Positions 9,838 to 19,547 of a stretch of DNA of 64,000 bases are shown piece by piece. The DNA lies in NCBI GenBank assembly GCA_903831085.1, contig CAIKWE010000036.1:1-64000 (forward strand), in the 5' to 3' direction. Position 1 is the stretch's first letter. The number at the start of each line of letters is the position of its first letter. The notes under the pieces were generated by a model, which was not told where the DNA came from, did not search any database, and saw nothing but the letters and a program-made list of their open reading frames with translations. The position numbers were made by a program, and so were the translations under genes. The stretch is from an uncultured Verrucomicrobiota bacterium. GTDB lineage: Bacteria > Verrucomicrobiota > Kiritimatiellia > Kiritimatiellales > Tichowtungiaceae.

Positions 9838-10811
9838 GATTTTCGATTTTCGATTTCCGATTGCTGATTGATTGGGGCGGTTTGATCAACAAAGGTGCTG
9901 ACCGTATCGAAAGCGTTTTGCATGACATCTTGCTCTGCGCCGGCACGGGCGAATTTCACGAGGTCGGCCTGTGTCATGAAGTTCCGCAGAGTCTGCTGTT
10001 CTTTGAGTTCCAGCCGGATGTCGGCGGCCATGGAGCGGGCCAGCTCCTCCGTGGTGGATTCCGGCGCATTCAGATTAAACCGGTTTTCGAGATAGGTGCG
10101 CAGAATGAGCGAGAGTTCGGTGAAGAACGGTTCCGGCGACCATTGCTTTCCGCGCAGAGCGGTGAGCGCCTGCCGCGCGAGGATATGCGGCGGTTGCGGC
10201 GGGGGTATCTGCAGGATCGTGCGCGGTTTGTTCAGGAAAATGAGCGTTGCGATTCCGGCAATCAGCGCGAGCAGGGCGATGATCAGGAAAATCCACAGCT
10301 TGCGCGGAATTTGCAACGGCGGTTTGATGATGTCTTTGATGTCCGAAAGTTTTGTCGCGTTGGTTGCATTCAGAGAGCTTTGGACGTGCAGAATCAGTTC
10401 CGGCAATGTCTGCATTTTCTGCGAGCCGTCGGAGAAAGTGCATGCGACCGGATTGGTTGCGATGCTCCAGTCGCCGACGCGGAAAGAAGTCAGATGGTAG
10501 AGTTCTTCCGACTCCAGAATGGTTTTTGTGAGTTCCCGGTTGCTGGAGGCGCGTCCGCGCACCGCCACTTCTTTGCCGTTTCCCGCGTCGCTCGATTGCT
10601 CTCGCAAGCGGCCGGCAATGTTTGGAAAGCTGATTGTGCTGCCTGCCGGATGGCGGGCGGTCAGCGTCAAGGTAACCGGGTCGCCGACAAGGATTGTGTT
10701 GGTGCTCAAGACAGCGTTTGCGACAAATCCGCCGGGCGGAAGCGGCTCAACCGGCTTCCCGCAACCGGTCAGCACCAGAAGAATCAGAAAATATGGATAG
10801 AGGAATTTCAT
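9834..10811 (-). CDS. lipoprotein/membrane protein of Bat operon
   Basis: lipobox LTGCGK, single TM, operonic overlap. Confidence 0.65.
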   Translation of the reverse strand: MKFLYPYFLILLVLTGCGKPVEPLPPGGFVANAVLSTNTILVGDPVTLTLTARHPAGSTISFPNIAGRLREQSSDAGNGKEVAVRGRASSNRELTKTILESEELYHLTSFRVGDWSIATNPVACTFSDGSQKMQTLPELILHVQSSLNATNATKLSDIKDIIKPPLQIPRKLWIFLIIALLALIAGIATLIFLNKPRTILQIPPPQPPHILARQALTALRGKQWSPEPFFTELSLILRTYLENRFNLNAPESTTEELARSMAADIRLELKEQQTLRNFMTQADLVKFARAGAEQDVMQNAFDTVSTFVDQTAPINQQSEIENRKS

Positions 10812-11698
10812 CTCCTGCGGCTCCGCTGGCGGAAAAATTTCATGAACGCTTTGTCGTAGGGCTCGCCGGTGAAGAGCTCAATGGTGTCGATGCCGGCGCG
10901 GCGCAGTGTGCGCTGTAACGCTTCACGCTGCTGTTCCTGTGTAAGAAGCAGCGCGCTGCGCACGGCGGTACTGGATGTGTCGACGAGTATCCGTCCGCTG
11001 CTTTCCGGATCGCGCCATTCGATCAGGCCGGCCTTCGGCCAGTTGCGCTCATGGCGGTCGGCGATGTTGACGGCGATCAGATCGTGCCGACGTGCGGTGA
11101 TTTTCAGCGATTTTTCACAGCTTACCGGAAAAATGAAATCACTGATCAGGAAAGTGACCGCTTTGCGGTGGGTGGTGTGGTTCAGGAAATCAAGTGCAGG
11201 CTGCGCGTCGGTTTTGCGGCTTTGCGGTGTGTGGTAAAGCACCTCGCGGATGAGGCGCAGAACGTGAGAGGCGGTGCCTTTGTGCGGCGGAATATATTTT
11301 TCCACCCGGTCGGAAAAAAGAATCAGGCCGATCCGGTCGTTGTTGCGTGTGGCGGAAAAGGCGAGCATGGCGGCGACCTCGGCGGCGAGGTCGCGTTTGA
11401 GCTGGCCGGTACTGCCGAAGTCGTTTGAGCCGCTGATGTCGACCAGCAGCATGACGGTCATTTCGCGTTCTTCGACAAATTTTTTGATGTGCGGCTTGCC
11501 GGTCCGGGCGGTGACGTTCCAGTCGATGGCACGGATGTCATCACCGGGAACGTATTCGCGCACTTCGTCGAATTCCATCCCGCGCCCTTTGAAGACGCTG
11601 TGGTAGCGTCCGGCAAAGACGTCGTTGACGGCGTGCCGCGTGCGGATTTCGATCCTACGCACCTTCTTCAGCAATTCTTTATGATTCGTTTCACTCAT
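10808..11698 (-). CDS. DUF58 domain-containing protein
   Basis: FKGRGMEFDEVREYVPGDDIRAIDWNVTARTGKPHIKKFVEEREMTVMLLVDISGS. Confidence 0.93.
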   Translation of the reverse strand: MSETNHKELLKKVRRIEIRTRHAVNDVFAGRYHSVFKGRGMEFDEVREYVPGDDIRAIDWNVTARTGKPHIKKFVEEREMTVMLLVDISGSNDFGSTGQLKRDLAAEVAAMLAFSATRNNDRIGLILFSDRVEKYIPPHKGTASHVLRLIREVLYHTPQSRKTDAQPALDFLNHTTHRKAVTFLISDFIFPVSCEKSLKITARRHDLIAVNIADRHERNWPKAGLIEWRDPESSGRILVDTSSTAVRSALLLTQEQQREALQRTLRRAGIDTIELFTGEPYDKAFMKFFRQRSRRR

Positions 11699-11764
11699 GG
11701 GAATAACGCGTAATGAGTAATACGTAATTTGAGAAATTCTTGGTTACGAATTACTCGTTACGAA

Positions 11765-12751
11765 TTAGGGTACTGGAATCGCGCTCAAGATCTTATCGAT
11801 CAGGATTTCCGAGGTCAGTTCCTCGGCCTCCGCTTCGTAGGAAACGATGATGCGGTGGCGGAGAATGTCCGGTGCGATGGATTTAACATCCTGCGGCGTG
11901 ACATAGCCGCGGCCTTGCAGGAAGGCGTGGGCGCGGGCGCCGACGGTCAGGGCGATCGTGGCGCGCGGGCTGGCACCGTAGCGCAGATATTCTTTGATTT
12001 TCAGGCCATACTTCTCCGGCTCACGCGTGGCGAAGACGATGCTGAGGATGTAATCCTTGATCTTATCGTCGGTGTAAATTTCATCCACCATGCGGCGCGC
12101 GCTCAGAATCGTTGCAGGATCTATGACGGCGTTGACGGCAATGTCGGTTTCAGTGCGCGCCATACGGTCGAGAATGCGGCGTTCCTCTTCGATAGTTGGA
12201 TAGCCGATTTTGAGTTTGAGCATAAAGCGGTCGACCTGCGCTTCGGGCAGGGGATACGTTCCTTCCTGCTCAATCGGATTTTCGGTGGCCATGACGAGAA
12301 ACGGTTCTGGTAGATGAAACGTCCGGTCGCCGATAGTCACCTGATGTTCCTGCATCGCTTCGAGCAGGGCGCTTTGCACTTTGGCGGGCGCGCGGTTGAT
12401 TTCATCGGCCAGAATGATATTGGCGAACACCGGTCCTTTTTTGACGAAAAAGTCGGACTCTTTCGGATTATAGATCAGCGTTCCGGTCAAGTCGGCGGGC
12501 AGCAGGTCGGGGGTAAACTGAATTCGGTGGAACGATGTTTTCAGGGCGGCCGCCAGCGTTTTTACGGTCAGGGTTTTGGCCAGTCCCGGAACGCCTTCGA
12601 GCAGTACATGCCCGTTGGAAAGCATACCGATAATGAGCCGGTCGATCAGATAATCCTGTCCGACAATCACTTTGCCGATTTCGGCCTTGAGGGAAACAAT
12701 GAAAGCGCTTTGCTCGCGCACCTTCTGGTTGATTACTTCAATACCTGCCAT
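11765..12751 (-). CDS. MoxR family AAA ATPase
   Basis: GHVLLEGVPGLAKT Walker A; ADEINRAPAKVQSALLEAMQE. Confidence 0.95.
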   Translation of the reverse strand: MAGIEVINQKVREQSAFIVSLKAEIGKVIVGQDYLIDRLIIGMLSNGHVLLEGVPGLAKTLTVKTLAAALKTSFHRIQFTPDLLPADLTGTLIYNPKESDFFVKKGPVFANIILADEINRAPAKVQSALLEAMQEHQVTIGDRTFHLPEPFLVMATENPIEQEGTYPLPEAQVDRFMLKLKIGYPTIEEERRILDRMARTETDIAVNAVIDPATILSARRMVDEIYTDDKIKDYILSIVFATREPEKYGLKIKEYLRYGASPRATIALTVGARAHAFLQGRGYVTPQDVKSIAPDILRHRIIVSYEAEAEELTSEILIDKILSAIPVP

Positions 12752-12833
12752 ATCAAAATCTCCTTATGAATGGATTCACGCAAAAAGACTATTTAGCGGC
12801 CCGCAATGTTCAATTTTTTTAATTAAAAAATTA

Positions 12834-13337
12834 TTAGGGCAGATTGCACTGCCGGAGGGCTTCATAAAGCACGATAGATACGGCATTGGCGAGGTTAAGA
12901 GAGCGGACGTTTTCCAGCTTCATGGGAATGTTGTAGACATCGTCCGGGTGCGCTTCAAGCAGGTCGAGGGGCAGACCGCGGCTTTCGCTGCCGAAGACCA
13001 GGCAGTCACCGGGGCGGTATTCCGCCTCGGTGTAGCTTTTTGTGCCGCTGGTGCTGAAGAAAATCATCCGATGTTTGGAATTTTCGTCCGAAAATTTTCC
13101 AAAGTTCGGAAAACGGCGGATTTCGACGGAGTCCCAGTAATCCAGACCGGCGCGCTTCACCTTCTGATCAGTCAGCCGGAAACCGAGCGGCTCAATCAGG
13201 TTAAGAACGGTGCCGGTCGCGGCGCAGAGGCGGGCGATGTTGCCGGTGTTTTGCGGAATTTCCGGCTCCACCAGCACGATGTTAAGGGGCGGGTCGGGCC
13301 AGTTGAACGGAAGCTGATTTCGAGGTCTGATATCCAT
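12834..13337 (-). CDS. trmL: tRNA (cytidine(34)-2'-O)-methyltransferase
   Basis: SPOUT-like LVEPEIPQNTGNIARLCAATG; FGSESRGLP. Confidence 0.9.
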   Translation of the reverse strand: MDIRPRNQLPFNWPDPPLNIVLVEPEIPQNTGNIARLCAATGTVLNLIEPLGFRLTDQKVKRAGLDYWDSVEIRRFPNFGKFSDENSKHRMIFFSTSGTKSYTEAEYRPGDCLVFGSESRGLPLDLLEAHPDDVYNIPMKLENVRSLNLANAVSIVLYEALRQCNLP

Positions 13338-13439
13338 GATTTGGCAGTATGCTTTGGTGTTTTGTTGTTACGCAAGATTTGTCTTTAAGAGTCGTTGACT
13401 TGCCATGACCTGATGTATATAAACCCAACTTCCTCAGTG

Positions 13440-13515
<76 letters not shown>

Positions 13516-13529
13516 CGTTAGCCGAACTT

Positions 13530-14234
13530 GTGAAAAAGTTTCTGAAATTCATCATCGGGGTGCTTCTCCTGCCGCTATGTTGGGCGTTTTCACGGGTTGT
13601 CTTTTCTCTCTTGCAGTCGCTTCCGGCTGAGACTTCCGGTTGGACGACGTGGGCGATTCCGGCCGGATTTACGGCCGCAGTTCTCGGCTTTTTCCTGCTT
13701 CCGCGTCCATTCCGAACCTATGTGCTGGCCCATGAGATGACGCATGCCATCTGGGGTATGCTGATGGGCGCGAAGGTCGGCAGGATGAAGGTCAGCAAGC
13801 AGGGTGGCCATGTGATGCTCTCGAAGAGCAATTTTATCATTTCACTGGCGCCGTACTTTTTCCCGTTCTACACGGGGCTGGTGATCGCGCTTTGGTATGG
13901 CGCCGGATTTTTTATAGATCTGAGCGCGTACGAACCGTGGTGGCTGGCGGCAGTTGGCATGACATGGGGTTTTCATGTGACCTTCACGGTTTACATGCTG
14001 AGCCAGCGGCAGCCGGATGTGCAGGAAAACGGGCGGCTTTTCTCGTATGCCGTTATTTATCTGGCCAACCTGTTTTTTGTGGCGCTCTGGATGATTGTGA
14101 TCGGCCCGCCAACGTTTCTCGGAGCATGGGAACGGACGCTACCGGAGACGGCTGTGGCTTATACCGGTGCATGGAATGCGGTGCTGTTTGTCTCGGCAAA
14201 AATCCGGTCGCTGTTGCCGGTTACCGCGCGGTAA
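13530..14234 (+). CDS. putative HExxH membrane metalloprotease (M50-like)
   Basis: VLAHEMTHAIWG, multiple TMs; GTG start after the tRNA, in frame with ORF 13395..14234. Confidence 0.5.
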   Translation: MKKFLKFIIGVLLLPLCWAFSRVVFSLLQSLPAETSGWTTWAIPAGFTAAVLGFFLLPRPFRTYVLAHEMTHAIWGMLMGAKVGRMKVSKQGGHVMLSKSNFIISLAPYFFPFYTGLVIALWYGAGFFIDLSAYEPWWLAAVGMTWGFHVTFTVYMLSQRQPDVQENGRLFSYAVIYLANLFFVALWMIVIGPPTFLGAWERTLPETAVAYTGAWNAVLFVSAKIRSLLPVTAR

Positions 14235-14290
14235 TCTTTTCCAAACTTTTCACTTTCCATGCATGATATTCCGCGTGCATCTTTCCTCCC

Positions 14291-14986
14291 ATGCTCGATC
14301 TGCTTTATCCGCGAAATTGTATTCAGTGCGGCGCGTCTTCGCCGGAACCCATGAAGTATATCTGCTGGGACTGTCTTTCTGACACCCCCAAGGTCGAGCC
14401 TCCGTTCTGCGCCCGTTGCGGCGACCCCGTCGCGGGTGACATCCAGCACGACTACACCTGCTTTGCCTGCGCCCGCGAAACTCCCGCCTTTGACCGCGCC
14501 CGCTCCGCCGTCCGCTACGAGGGCGCCGTCGGCTCCGCGCTGCGGGCCCTTAAATATGAAAATGCGCTTTGGGTCGTGGAGGATCTGGCCGAACTGATTT
14601 TCGCCTGTGTGCAGGCCGAATATCCCGGCCAGCCGTTTGATCTGATCACGGCGGTGCCGCTCCATCCGTCCCGCCGTCGCGCCCGCGGTTTCAACCAGTC
14701 TGCCTTGCTCGGCGGCGCGCTCGCCCGCCGTCTTCGTATCCCGTTCCGGGAGAGACTGCTCCGCCGGATCCATCCCACCGTCAGCCAAACGGGTTTGACA
14801 GCCCCCCAGCGGACGGCTAACGTGTGCGGCGCTTTTCGGATTGGGTGGTTTGCCCGTCCGGCAGGACGGAAAGTTTTACTGGTTGACGATGTAATGACCA
14901 CTGGTGCCACCGTTAATGCCTGCGCCAAGGTTCTTCGAAAAGGCGGGGCGGTGTCGGTACATGTGGTGACAGCGGCGAGAGGATAA
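14291..14986 (+). CDS. ComF family phosphoribosyltransferase-like protein
   Basis: MLDLLYPRNCIQCG zinc site; VLLVDDVMTTGAT PRPP loop. Confidence 0.9.
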   Translation: MLDLLYPRNCIQCGASSPEPMKYICWDCLSDTPKVEPPFCARCGDPVAGDIQHDYTCFACARETPAFDRARSAVRYEGAVGSALRALKYENALWVVEDLAELIFACVQAEYPGQPFDLITAVPLHPSRRRARGFNQSALLGGALARRLRIPFRERLLRRIHPTVSQTGLTAPQRTANVCGAFRIGWFARPAGRKVLLVDDVMTTGATVNACAKVLRKGGAVSVHVVTAARG

Positions 14987-14992
14987 GAAAAC

Positions 14993-15046
14993 GTGGAATA
15001 ATAGGGAATGATGGAATATTGATCTTCCAACCTTCCAATGTTCCAC
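14993..15046. repeat. imperfect inverted repeat
   Basis: GTGGAA...TTCCAC ends with partly complementary interior. Confidence 0.4.
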
Positions 15047-15062
15047 CACTCCAGAGGTACTT

Positions 15063-15908
15063 ATGGCTTTACGATTCGGTAAGAAAAAATATTCAACGGT
15101 TCAGGTGCGTAAACGGGATGTTCCGGACGGTCTGTGGGAAAAATGCCCCGGTTGCGGCGAAATCCTATACGCCAAAGAGCTCGAGACCAGCCAGCAGGTC
15201 TGCTCTAAGTGCAGTTTCCACTTCACGCTGGGCCGCCAGAAGCGGATCGAGATGTTCGCGGACGAAGGCACGTTTGTCGAATGGGATGCGGATATGACCT
15301 CCGCCGACCCGCTCGGCTTCACCGGTAAAGACTCCTACGTCGCCAAGCTTGAAGCCAATCAGAAGAAAACCGGCTTCAAAGACGCCGTCACCTGCGGCGC
15401 GGCCAAACTCAACGGGCGCGACATCGGTCTCGGAGTCATGGACTTTTCCTTCCTCGGTGCCAGCATGGGCAGTGTGGTCGGCGAAAAAATAACCCGCCTC
15501 ATCGAGCGCTGTACCGCTGAAAAACGCCCTTGCATTATCGTCTGCGCCTCCGGCGGCGCCCGGATGTACGAAGGTCTTTTCAGCCTCATGCAGATGGCCA
15601 AAACCAGCGCCGCGCTGGCGCGCCACGCCAAAGCCGGTCTGCCGTACATCCCCGTGTTGACCCATCCGACCATGGCCGGCGTTATGGCCAGTTTCGCCAC
15701 GCTCGGCGACGTCATCGTCGCCGAACCCGGCGCGCTCATCGGCTTTGCCGGGCCGCGCGTCATTAAAGAAACCACCCAGCAGGATCTGCCCGAAGGCTTC
15801 CAGCGCGCCGAGTTTCTCGAAAAACACGGCTTGATCGACATGGTCGTTCCGCGCCCTCAGCTTAAAGCCCGTCTGGCTCTGGTCCTCGACTACATGATGG
15901 ACAAATGA
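15063..15908 (+). CDS. accD: acetyl-CoA carboxylase carboxyltransferase subunit beta
   Basis: zinc ribbon CPGCGEILY...CSKCSFHF; CASGGARMYEGLFSLMQMAKT. Confidence 0.96.
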   Translation: MALRFGKKKYSTVQVRKRDVPDGLWEKCPGCGEILYAKELETSQQVCSKCSFHFTLGRQKRIEMFADEGTFVEWDADMTSADPLGFTGKDSYVAKLEANQKKTGFKDAVTCGAAKLNGRDIGLGVMDFSFLGASMGSVVGEKITRLIERCTAEKRPCIIVCASGGARMYEGLFSLMQMAKTSAALARHAKAGLPYIPVLTHPTMAGVMASFATLGDVIVAEPGALIGFAGPRVIKETTQQDLPEGFQRAEFLEKHGLIDMVVPRPQLKARLALVLDYMMDK

Positions 15909-17185
15909 GTACAACCGATCTTCAGTCGGCGATTCAGTCTCTGTACGCCCGGACTATGCACGGCATAAAACCCGGTCTTGAGGTCACCGTCGCGCTGCTC
16001 GAAAAACTCGGCAACCCGCATAAAAGCCTGAAATGCGTTCACGTTGCCGGAACAAACGGCAAAGGCTCTGTCTGCGCCATGATCGAATCTGTCCTGCGCG
16101 CCTCCGGTTTTAAAACCGGACTTTACACCTCACCGCACCTTTTCCGCTTTAACGAACGGTTTCGTATCAACGGACGTGAAATTCCTGATCCGGCTTTGGC
16201 ACAGCTTATTGCCGACATCGAAGCCGCCGCGCAGAGTCTTACGACGCGTCCAGCCACCTTTTTTGAAATTTCGACCGCCATGGCCTTTGAATATTTTAAA
16301 CGCGAAAAAGTGGACTATGCCGTCATTGAAACCGGCATGGGCGGCCGCTGGGACGCCACTAACGTCATTCAGCCGGTTCTTTCCGTCATCACCCGGATCG
16401 ACATTGACCACACGGAATATCTCGGCGCGGACATTGAAAAAATTGCCTGGGAAAAAGCCGGCATCATCAAATCCGGCGCACCGGTTATTTGCGGGCCGAT
16501 GCCGGTCGAGGCCGAAGCCGTTATCTACAAAGAAGCCAAAGAGAAAAAAGTTCCGATCCTTGGAAGCGACGAAGCGGTGTTTTTCCAATGTTTGGAAAGC
16601 CGTCGCGACGACCAGCTTTTAAATATCGAAGCCAGCGGCCACGAATATCCGAATGTCCGCCTGCCGCTCGCCGGAAACTTTCAGACGGAAAATTGCGGCA
16701 TCGCCGTCGCCGCGCTCGAAGATCTTGCTGATATTGAAGGATTCCGCCTTCAGATGAAAAGGGGGCTCGAAGCCGTCAAATGGCCGGGCCGTTTCCAGCT
16801 TCTGCAAATGAAGCCGCCGGTGCTCTACGACGGCGCTCACAACGTTGGCGGCGCACGGGCGCTTTTCCAAACGCTGGAAGAAATTTTTCCAGGGTATGGA
16901 AAAGGTCTCCTCTTCAGCTTCATGAAAGACAAAGACGTTGAGGGCATCCTTAAAACGCTTAAACCCGCCGTCGAAAAAGCCTGGGCGCTGACGCTGCCCG
17001 GCGATCGCTCCATGAAAGCGGAGGAAATCGCTGAAATCGGCAGGCGGATCGGGCTGGAGATTACGCCGGTCGAATCGCCGCAACCGGTTCTCGACTGGCT
17101 CGAAGCCGGTAAAAAGCGGCTCGTTTGTTTCACCGGTTCGCTGTATCTTCCCGAAGAACTCAAAAAACATGGATTTTTCAAATGA
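15905..17185 (+). CDS. folC: folylpolyglutamate synthase/dihydrofolate synthase
   Basis: HVAGTNGKGSVCAMIESVL; TGMGGRWDATNVI. Confidence 0.95.
   Translation: MSTTDLQSAIQSLYARTMHGIKPGLEVTVALLEKLGNPHKSLKCVHVAGTNGKGSVCAMIESVLRASGFKTGLYTSPHLFRFNERFRINGREIPDPALAQLIADIEAAAQSLTTRPATFFEISTAMAFEYFKREKVDYAVIETGMGGRWDATNVIQPVLSVITRIDIDHTEYLGADIEKIAWEKAGIIKSGAPVICGPMPVEAEAVIYKEAKEKKVPILGSDEAVFFQCLESRRDDQLLNIEASGHEYPNVRLPLAGNFQTENCGIAVAALEDLADIEGFRLQMKRGLEAVKWPGRFQLLQMKPPVLYDGAHNVGGARALFQTLEEIFPGYGKGLLFSFMKDKDVEGILKTLKPAVEKAWALTLPGDRSMKAEEIAEIGRRIGLEITPVESPQPVLDWLEAGKKRLVCFTGSLYLPEELKKHGFFK
16581..16600. repeat. TTCC-N7-GGAA palindrome in folC
   Basis: TTTTCCAATGTTTGGAAA; encodes FQCLES. Confidence 0.85.
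16863..16903. repeat. two TTCC-N7-GGAA palindromes in folC
   Basis: TTTTCCAAACGCTGGAAG and TTTTTCCAGGGTATGGAAAA; encode FQTLEE and FPGYGK in different frames. Confidence 0.85.
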
Positions 17186-18255
17186 GTGAAAAACTGCATA
17201 TCGCCATCGCCTGCGGCGGCACCGGCGGACACATTTTTCCCGGACTCGCCACCGCCCGCGTTCTGAGAGAGCGCGGACACCACGTCACCCTCTGGCTTGC
17301 CGGCAAGGACGGCGAGGATACCGCCGTTCAGGGCTGGGAAGGACGGATTGTCACTATTCCGTCTGAAGGCTTTCAGTTCGGCGCGTTCCGCTCGGTGCTC
17401 ACTGCATTGCGGATTGCGCGCGCCGTTTTCCGCTGCTGGCGCATTATGTTTCGCCATCGGCCCGACGTTGTGCTCGCCATGGGCAGTTACGCATCCATCG
17501 GCCCGTGTCTTGCCGCGCGCCTCCGTGGTATTCCGTACGTTTTGCACGAAGCCAATGCGGTGCCGGGCAGGGCGGTTAAACTGCTTGCAAAAAATGCGTG
17601 CGCCATCGCCATCTGCTTTGAGGAAACCCGCTACCATCTTAAAGGCATGAACGCCGTTTCCGCCGGGATGCCCTTGCGGCCGGAAATTCAGAGATCGGCG
17701 TTCAGTGGTCAGAAGCCGGAATTTAATCTGCTGGTCATGGGCGGAAGTCTCGGCGCGCATGCGATTAACGAGATGGTTTCCGAAGCGGTTTGCGCGCTGG
17801 CTGACAGCCGGGTGAGCGTTACGCATTTAACCGGTTCGGCGGATGAAAAATCCGTCGCCGACCGCTATCGCGCCGCCGGAGTGAATGCCGAGGTGCACGC
17901 TTTTACTCACGATATGGTTCCGCTGTATGAAAAGGCCGCGCTGGCGATCTGTCGTTCCGGCGCCTCCACATGCGCCGAACTCGGCGTTTTTGCGCTGCCC
18001 GCGCTGTTGATTCCGTATCCACATGCCGCCAGCGACCATCAGACGGCCAACGCGCACGCTCTCGAAAAATTCGGCGCGGCCGATGTGGTTCAGCAGAGCG
18101 CCATGACAGTTGAGTGGCTCAAAGGTTATCTAGCCGAGCAGATCAAGGATCCGTCCCGGCTCGAAAAAATGCGCGTCCGCTCCGCCGCGCGCAACGTTCC
18201 TCTCAACGCAGATGCGATTCTTGCCGGGGTGGTGGAAGCATGCGCCCGCAAATAG
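17182..18255 (+). CDS. murG: UDP-N-acetylglucosamine--N-acetylmuramyl-(pentapeptide) pyrophosphoryl-undecaprenol N-acetylglucosamine transferase
   Basis: IACGGTGGHIFPGLATA; ICRSGASTCAELG. Confidence 0.95.
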   Translation: MSEKLHIAIACGGTGGHIFPGLATARVLRERGHHVTLWLAGKDGEDTAVQGWEGRIVTIPSEGFQFGAFRSVLTALRIARAVFRCWRIMFRHRPDVVLAMGSYASIGPCLAARLRGIPYVLHEANAVPGRAVKLLAKNACAIAICFEETRYHLKGMNAVSAGMPLRPEIQRSAFSGQKPEFNLLVMGGSLGAHAINEMVSEAVCALADSRVSVTHLTGSADEKSVADRYRAAGVNAEVHAFTHDMVPLYEKAALAICRSGASTCAELGVFALPALLIPYPHAASDHQTANAHALEKFGAADVVQQSAMTVEWLKGYLAEQIKDPSRLEKMRVRSAARNVPLNADAILAGVVEACARK

Positions 18256-19547
18256 ACAGCCTTCTTTCTGAACCGCGCCGTATTCACATGATCGGCATCG
18301 GCGGTATCGGTATGGCGGGTCTGGCTCTGCTTTTGAAAGAGCGCGGCCACCGCGTCACCGGTTGCGACGAGCAGGAAAACCGCCAGACCGCTTGGCTGCG
18401 CGAAAAGGGTATTCCTGTTTTGATCGGGCATGATCAATCTCATCTAACGGATGTCGGCTGGATTATTCGCACCACCGCCGTACCGGACGATCATCCCGAA
18501 GTCGTGAACGCCAAAGTTCCCGTCAGCCGGCGCGGTGAAGTGCTTCCGGCCATCCTGCGCGACCGTTTCACCATCGCGGTCAGCGGTACGCACGGCAAAA
18601 CCACCACGACGTCAATGATCGCGCAGATTCTTGGCTGCGGTTACTGCATCGGCGGCGAAGTTCCCGGCTTTGACGGCGTTGCCAAAGACGGTGAAATTAT
18701 GGTGGTCGAAGCCGATGAGAGCGACGGAACCATCGCTAACTATCATCCCGACATCGCTGTGATCACCAACATCGAATACGACCACATGGAGCACCACGCC
18801 AATGTCGAAGCGTTCGAAGCCTGCTTTAAAACTTTTATCGCCAACACCAAACAGAAAATCGTCTATTGCGCCGAAGATCCCGCCGCCGTGCGGCTCTGCA
18901 CCGGAAACCCGAAGGCCGTCCCGTATCGCTTCGCGCCGCTGAAAGTTTCTCTTCCCGGTCGGCACAATCAGATGAACGCCTGCGCCGCGCTGGAAGTTTG
19001 CCGCTCCCTTCGGTCACTGCCTCGCAATAACGAGGCCTCTCTCGCTTTGCTCGGATCCAAGGGTTGGAAAACCGAAGCGGAAATTGCTCAGGCCATGGCA
19101 AGTCTCAAGCCGGTACGGCGGCGCTTTGAACGGGTTTTTGAAGGCGACTACACGATCATTTCCGACTATGCGCATCATCCGACTGAAATCCGCGCGCTGA
19201 TTCAGACAACACTCGAAACGCTCAAGCCAAAGCGTCTGCTCGGCGTGTTTCAGCCTCACCGCTATACACGCACCAAGGCGCTGATGGACGATTTTCCGCC
19301 CGCGTTCCAAGGGTTGGAAAAACTGTGGCTTCTGCCGGTCTATGCGGCCTCGGAAAAGCCGCTGGCGGGCGGAACCAGCGAGGATTTGATGAACCGGTTT
19401 GCCGGGGATTTTAAAAACCGCATAAAAATTTTCCAAACATTGGAAAAAGTATGGCAGGATATTCGAAGCGAATTGCGCGAGGGCGATGTTCTATTGATTA
19501 TCGGCGCGGGGGACATTGAACAGCTGGCGGAATGGGCGAGACGATGA
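18240..19547 (+). CDS. murC: UDP-N-acetylmuramate--L-alanine ligase
   Basis: IHMIGIGGIGMAGLA; VSGTHGKTTTTSMIA; start trimmed from ORF 18114. Confidence 0.95.
   Translation: MRPQIDSLLSEPRRIHMIGIGGIGMAGLALLLKERGHRVTGCDEQENRQTAWLREKGIPVLIGHDQSHLTDVGWIIRTTAVPDDHPEVVNAKVPVSRRGEVLPAILRDRFTIAVSGTHGKTTTTSMIAQILGCGYCIGGEVPGFDGVAKDGEIMVVEADESDGTIANYHPDIAVITNIEYDHMEHHANVEAFEACFKTFIANTKQKIVYCAEDPAAVRLCTGNPKAVPYRFAPLKVSLPGRHNQMNACAALEVCRSLRSLPRNNEASLALLGSKGWKTEAEIAQAMASLKPVRRRFERVFEGDYTIISDYAHHPTEIRALIQTTLETLKPKRLLGVFQPHRYTRTKALMDDFPPAFQGLEKLWLLPVYAASEKPLAGGTSEDLMNRFAGDFKNRIKIFQTLEKVWQDIRSELREGDVLLIIGAGDIEQLAEWARR
19003..19053. repeat. REP-like palindrome inside murC
   Basis: contains GCCTCG-CAATAA-CGAGGC; encodes SLRSLPRNNEASLALLG. 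Confidence 0.6.
19303..19322. repeat. TTCC-N7-GGAA palindrome in murC
   Basis: TTCCAAGGGTTGGAAAAA; FQGLEK. Confidence 0.85.
19429..19447. repeat. TTCC-N7-GGAA palindrome in murC
   Basis: TTTTCCAAACATTGGAAAA; FQTLEK. Confidence 0.9.
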
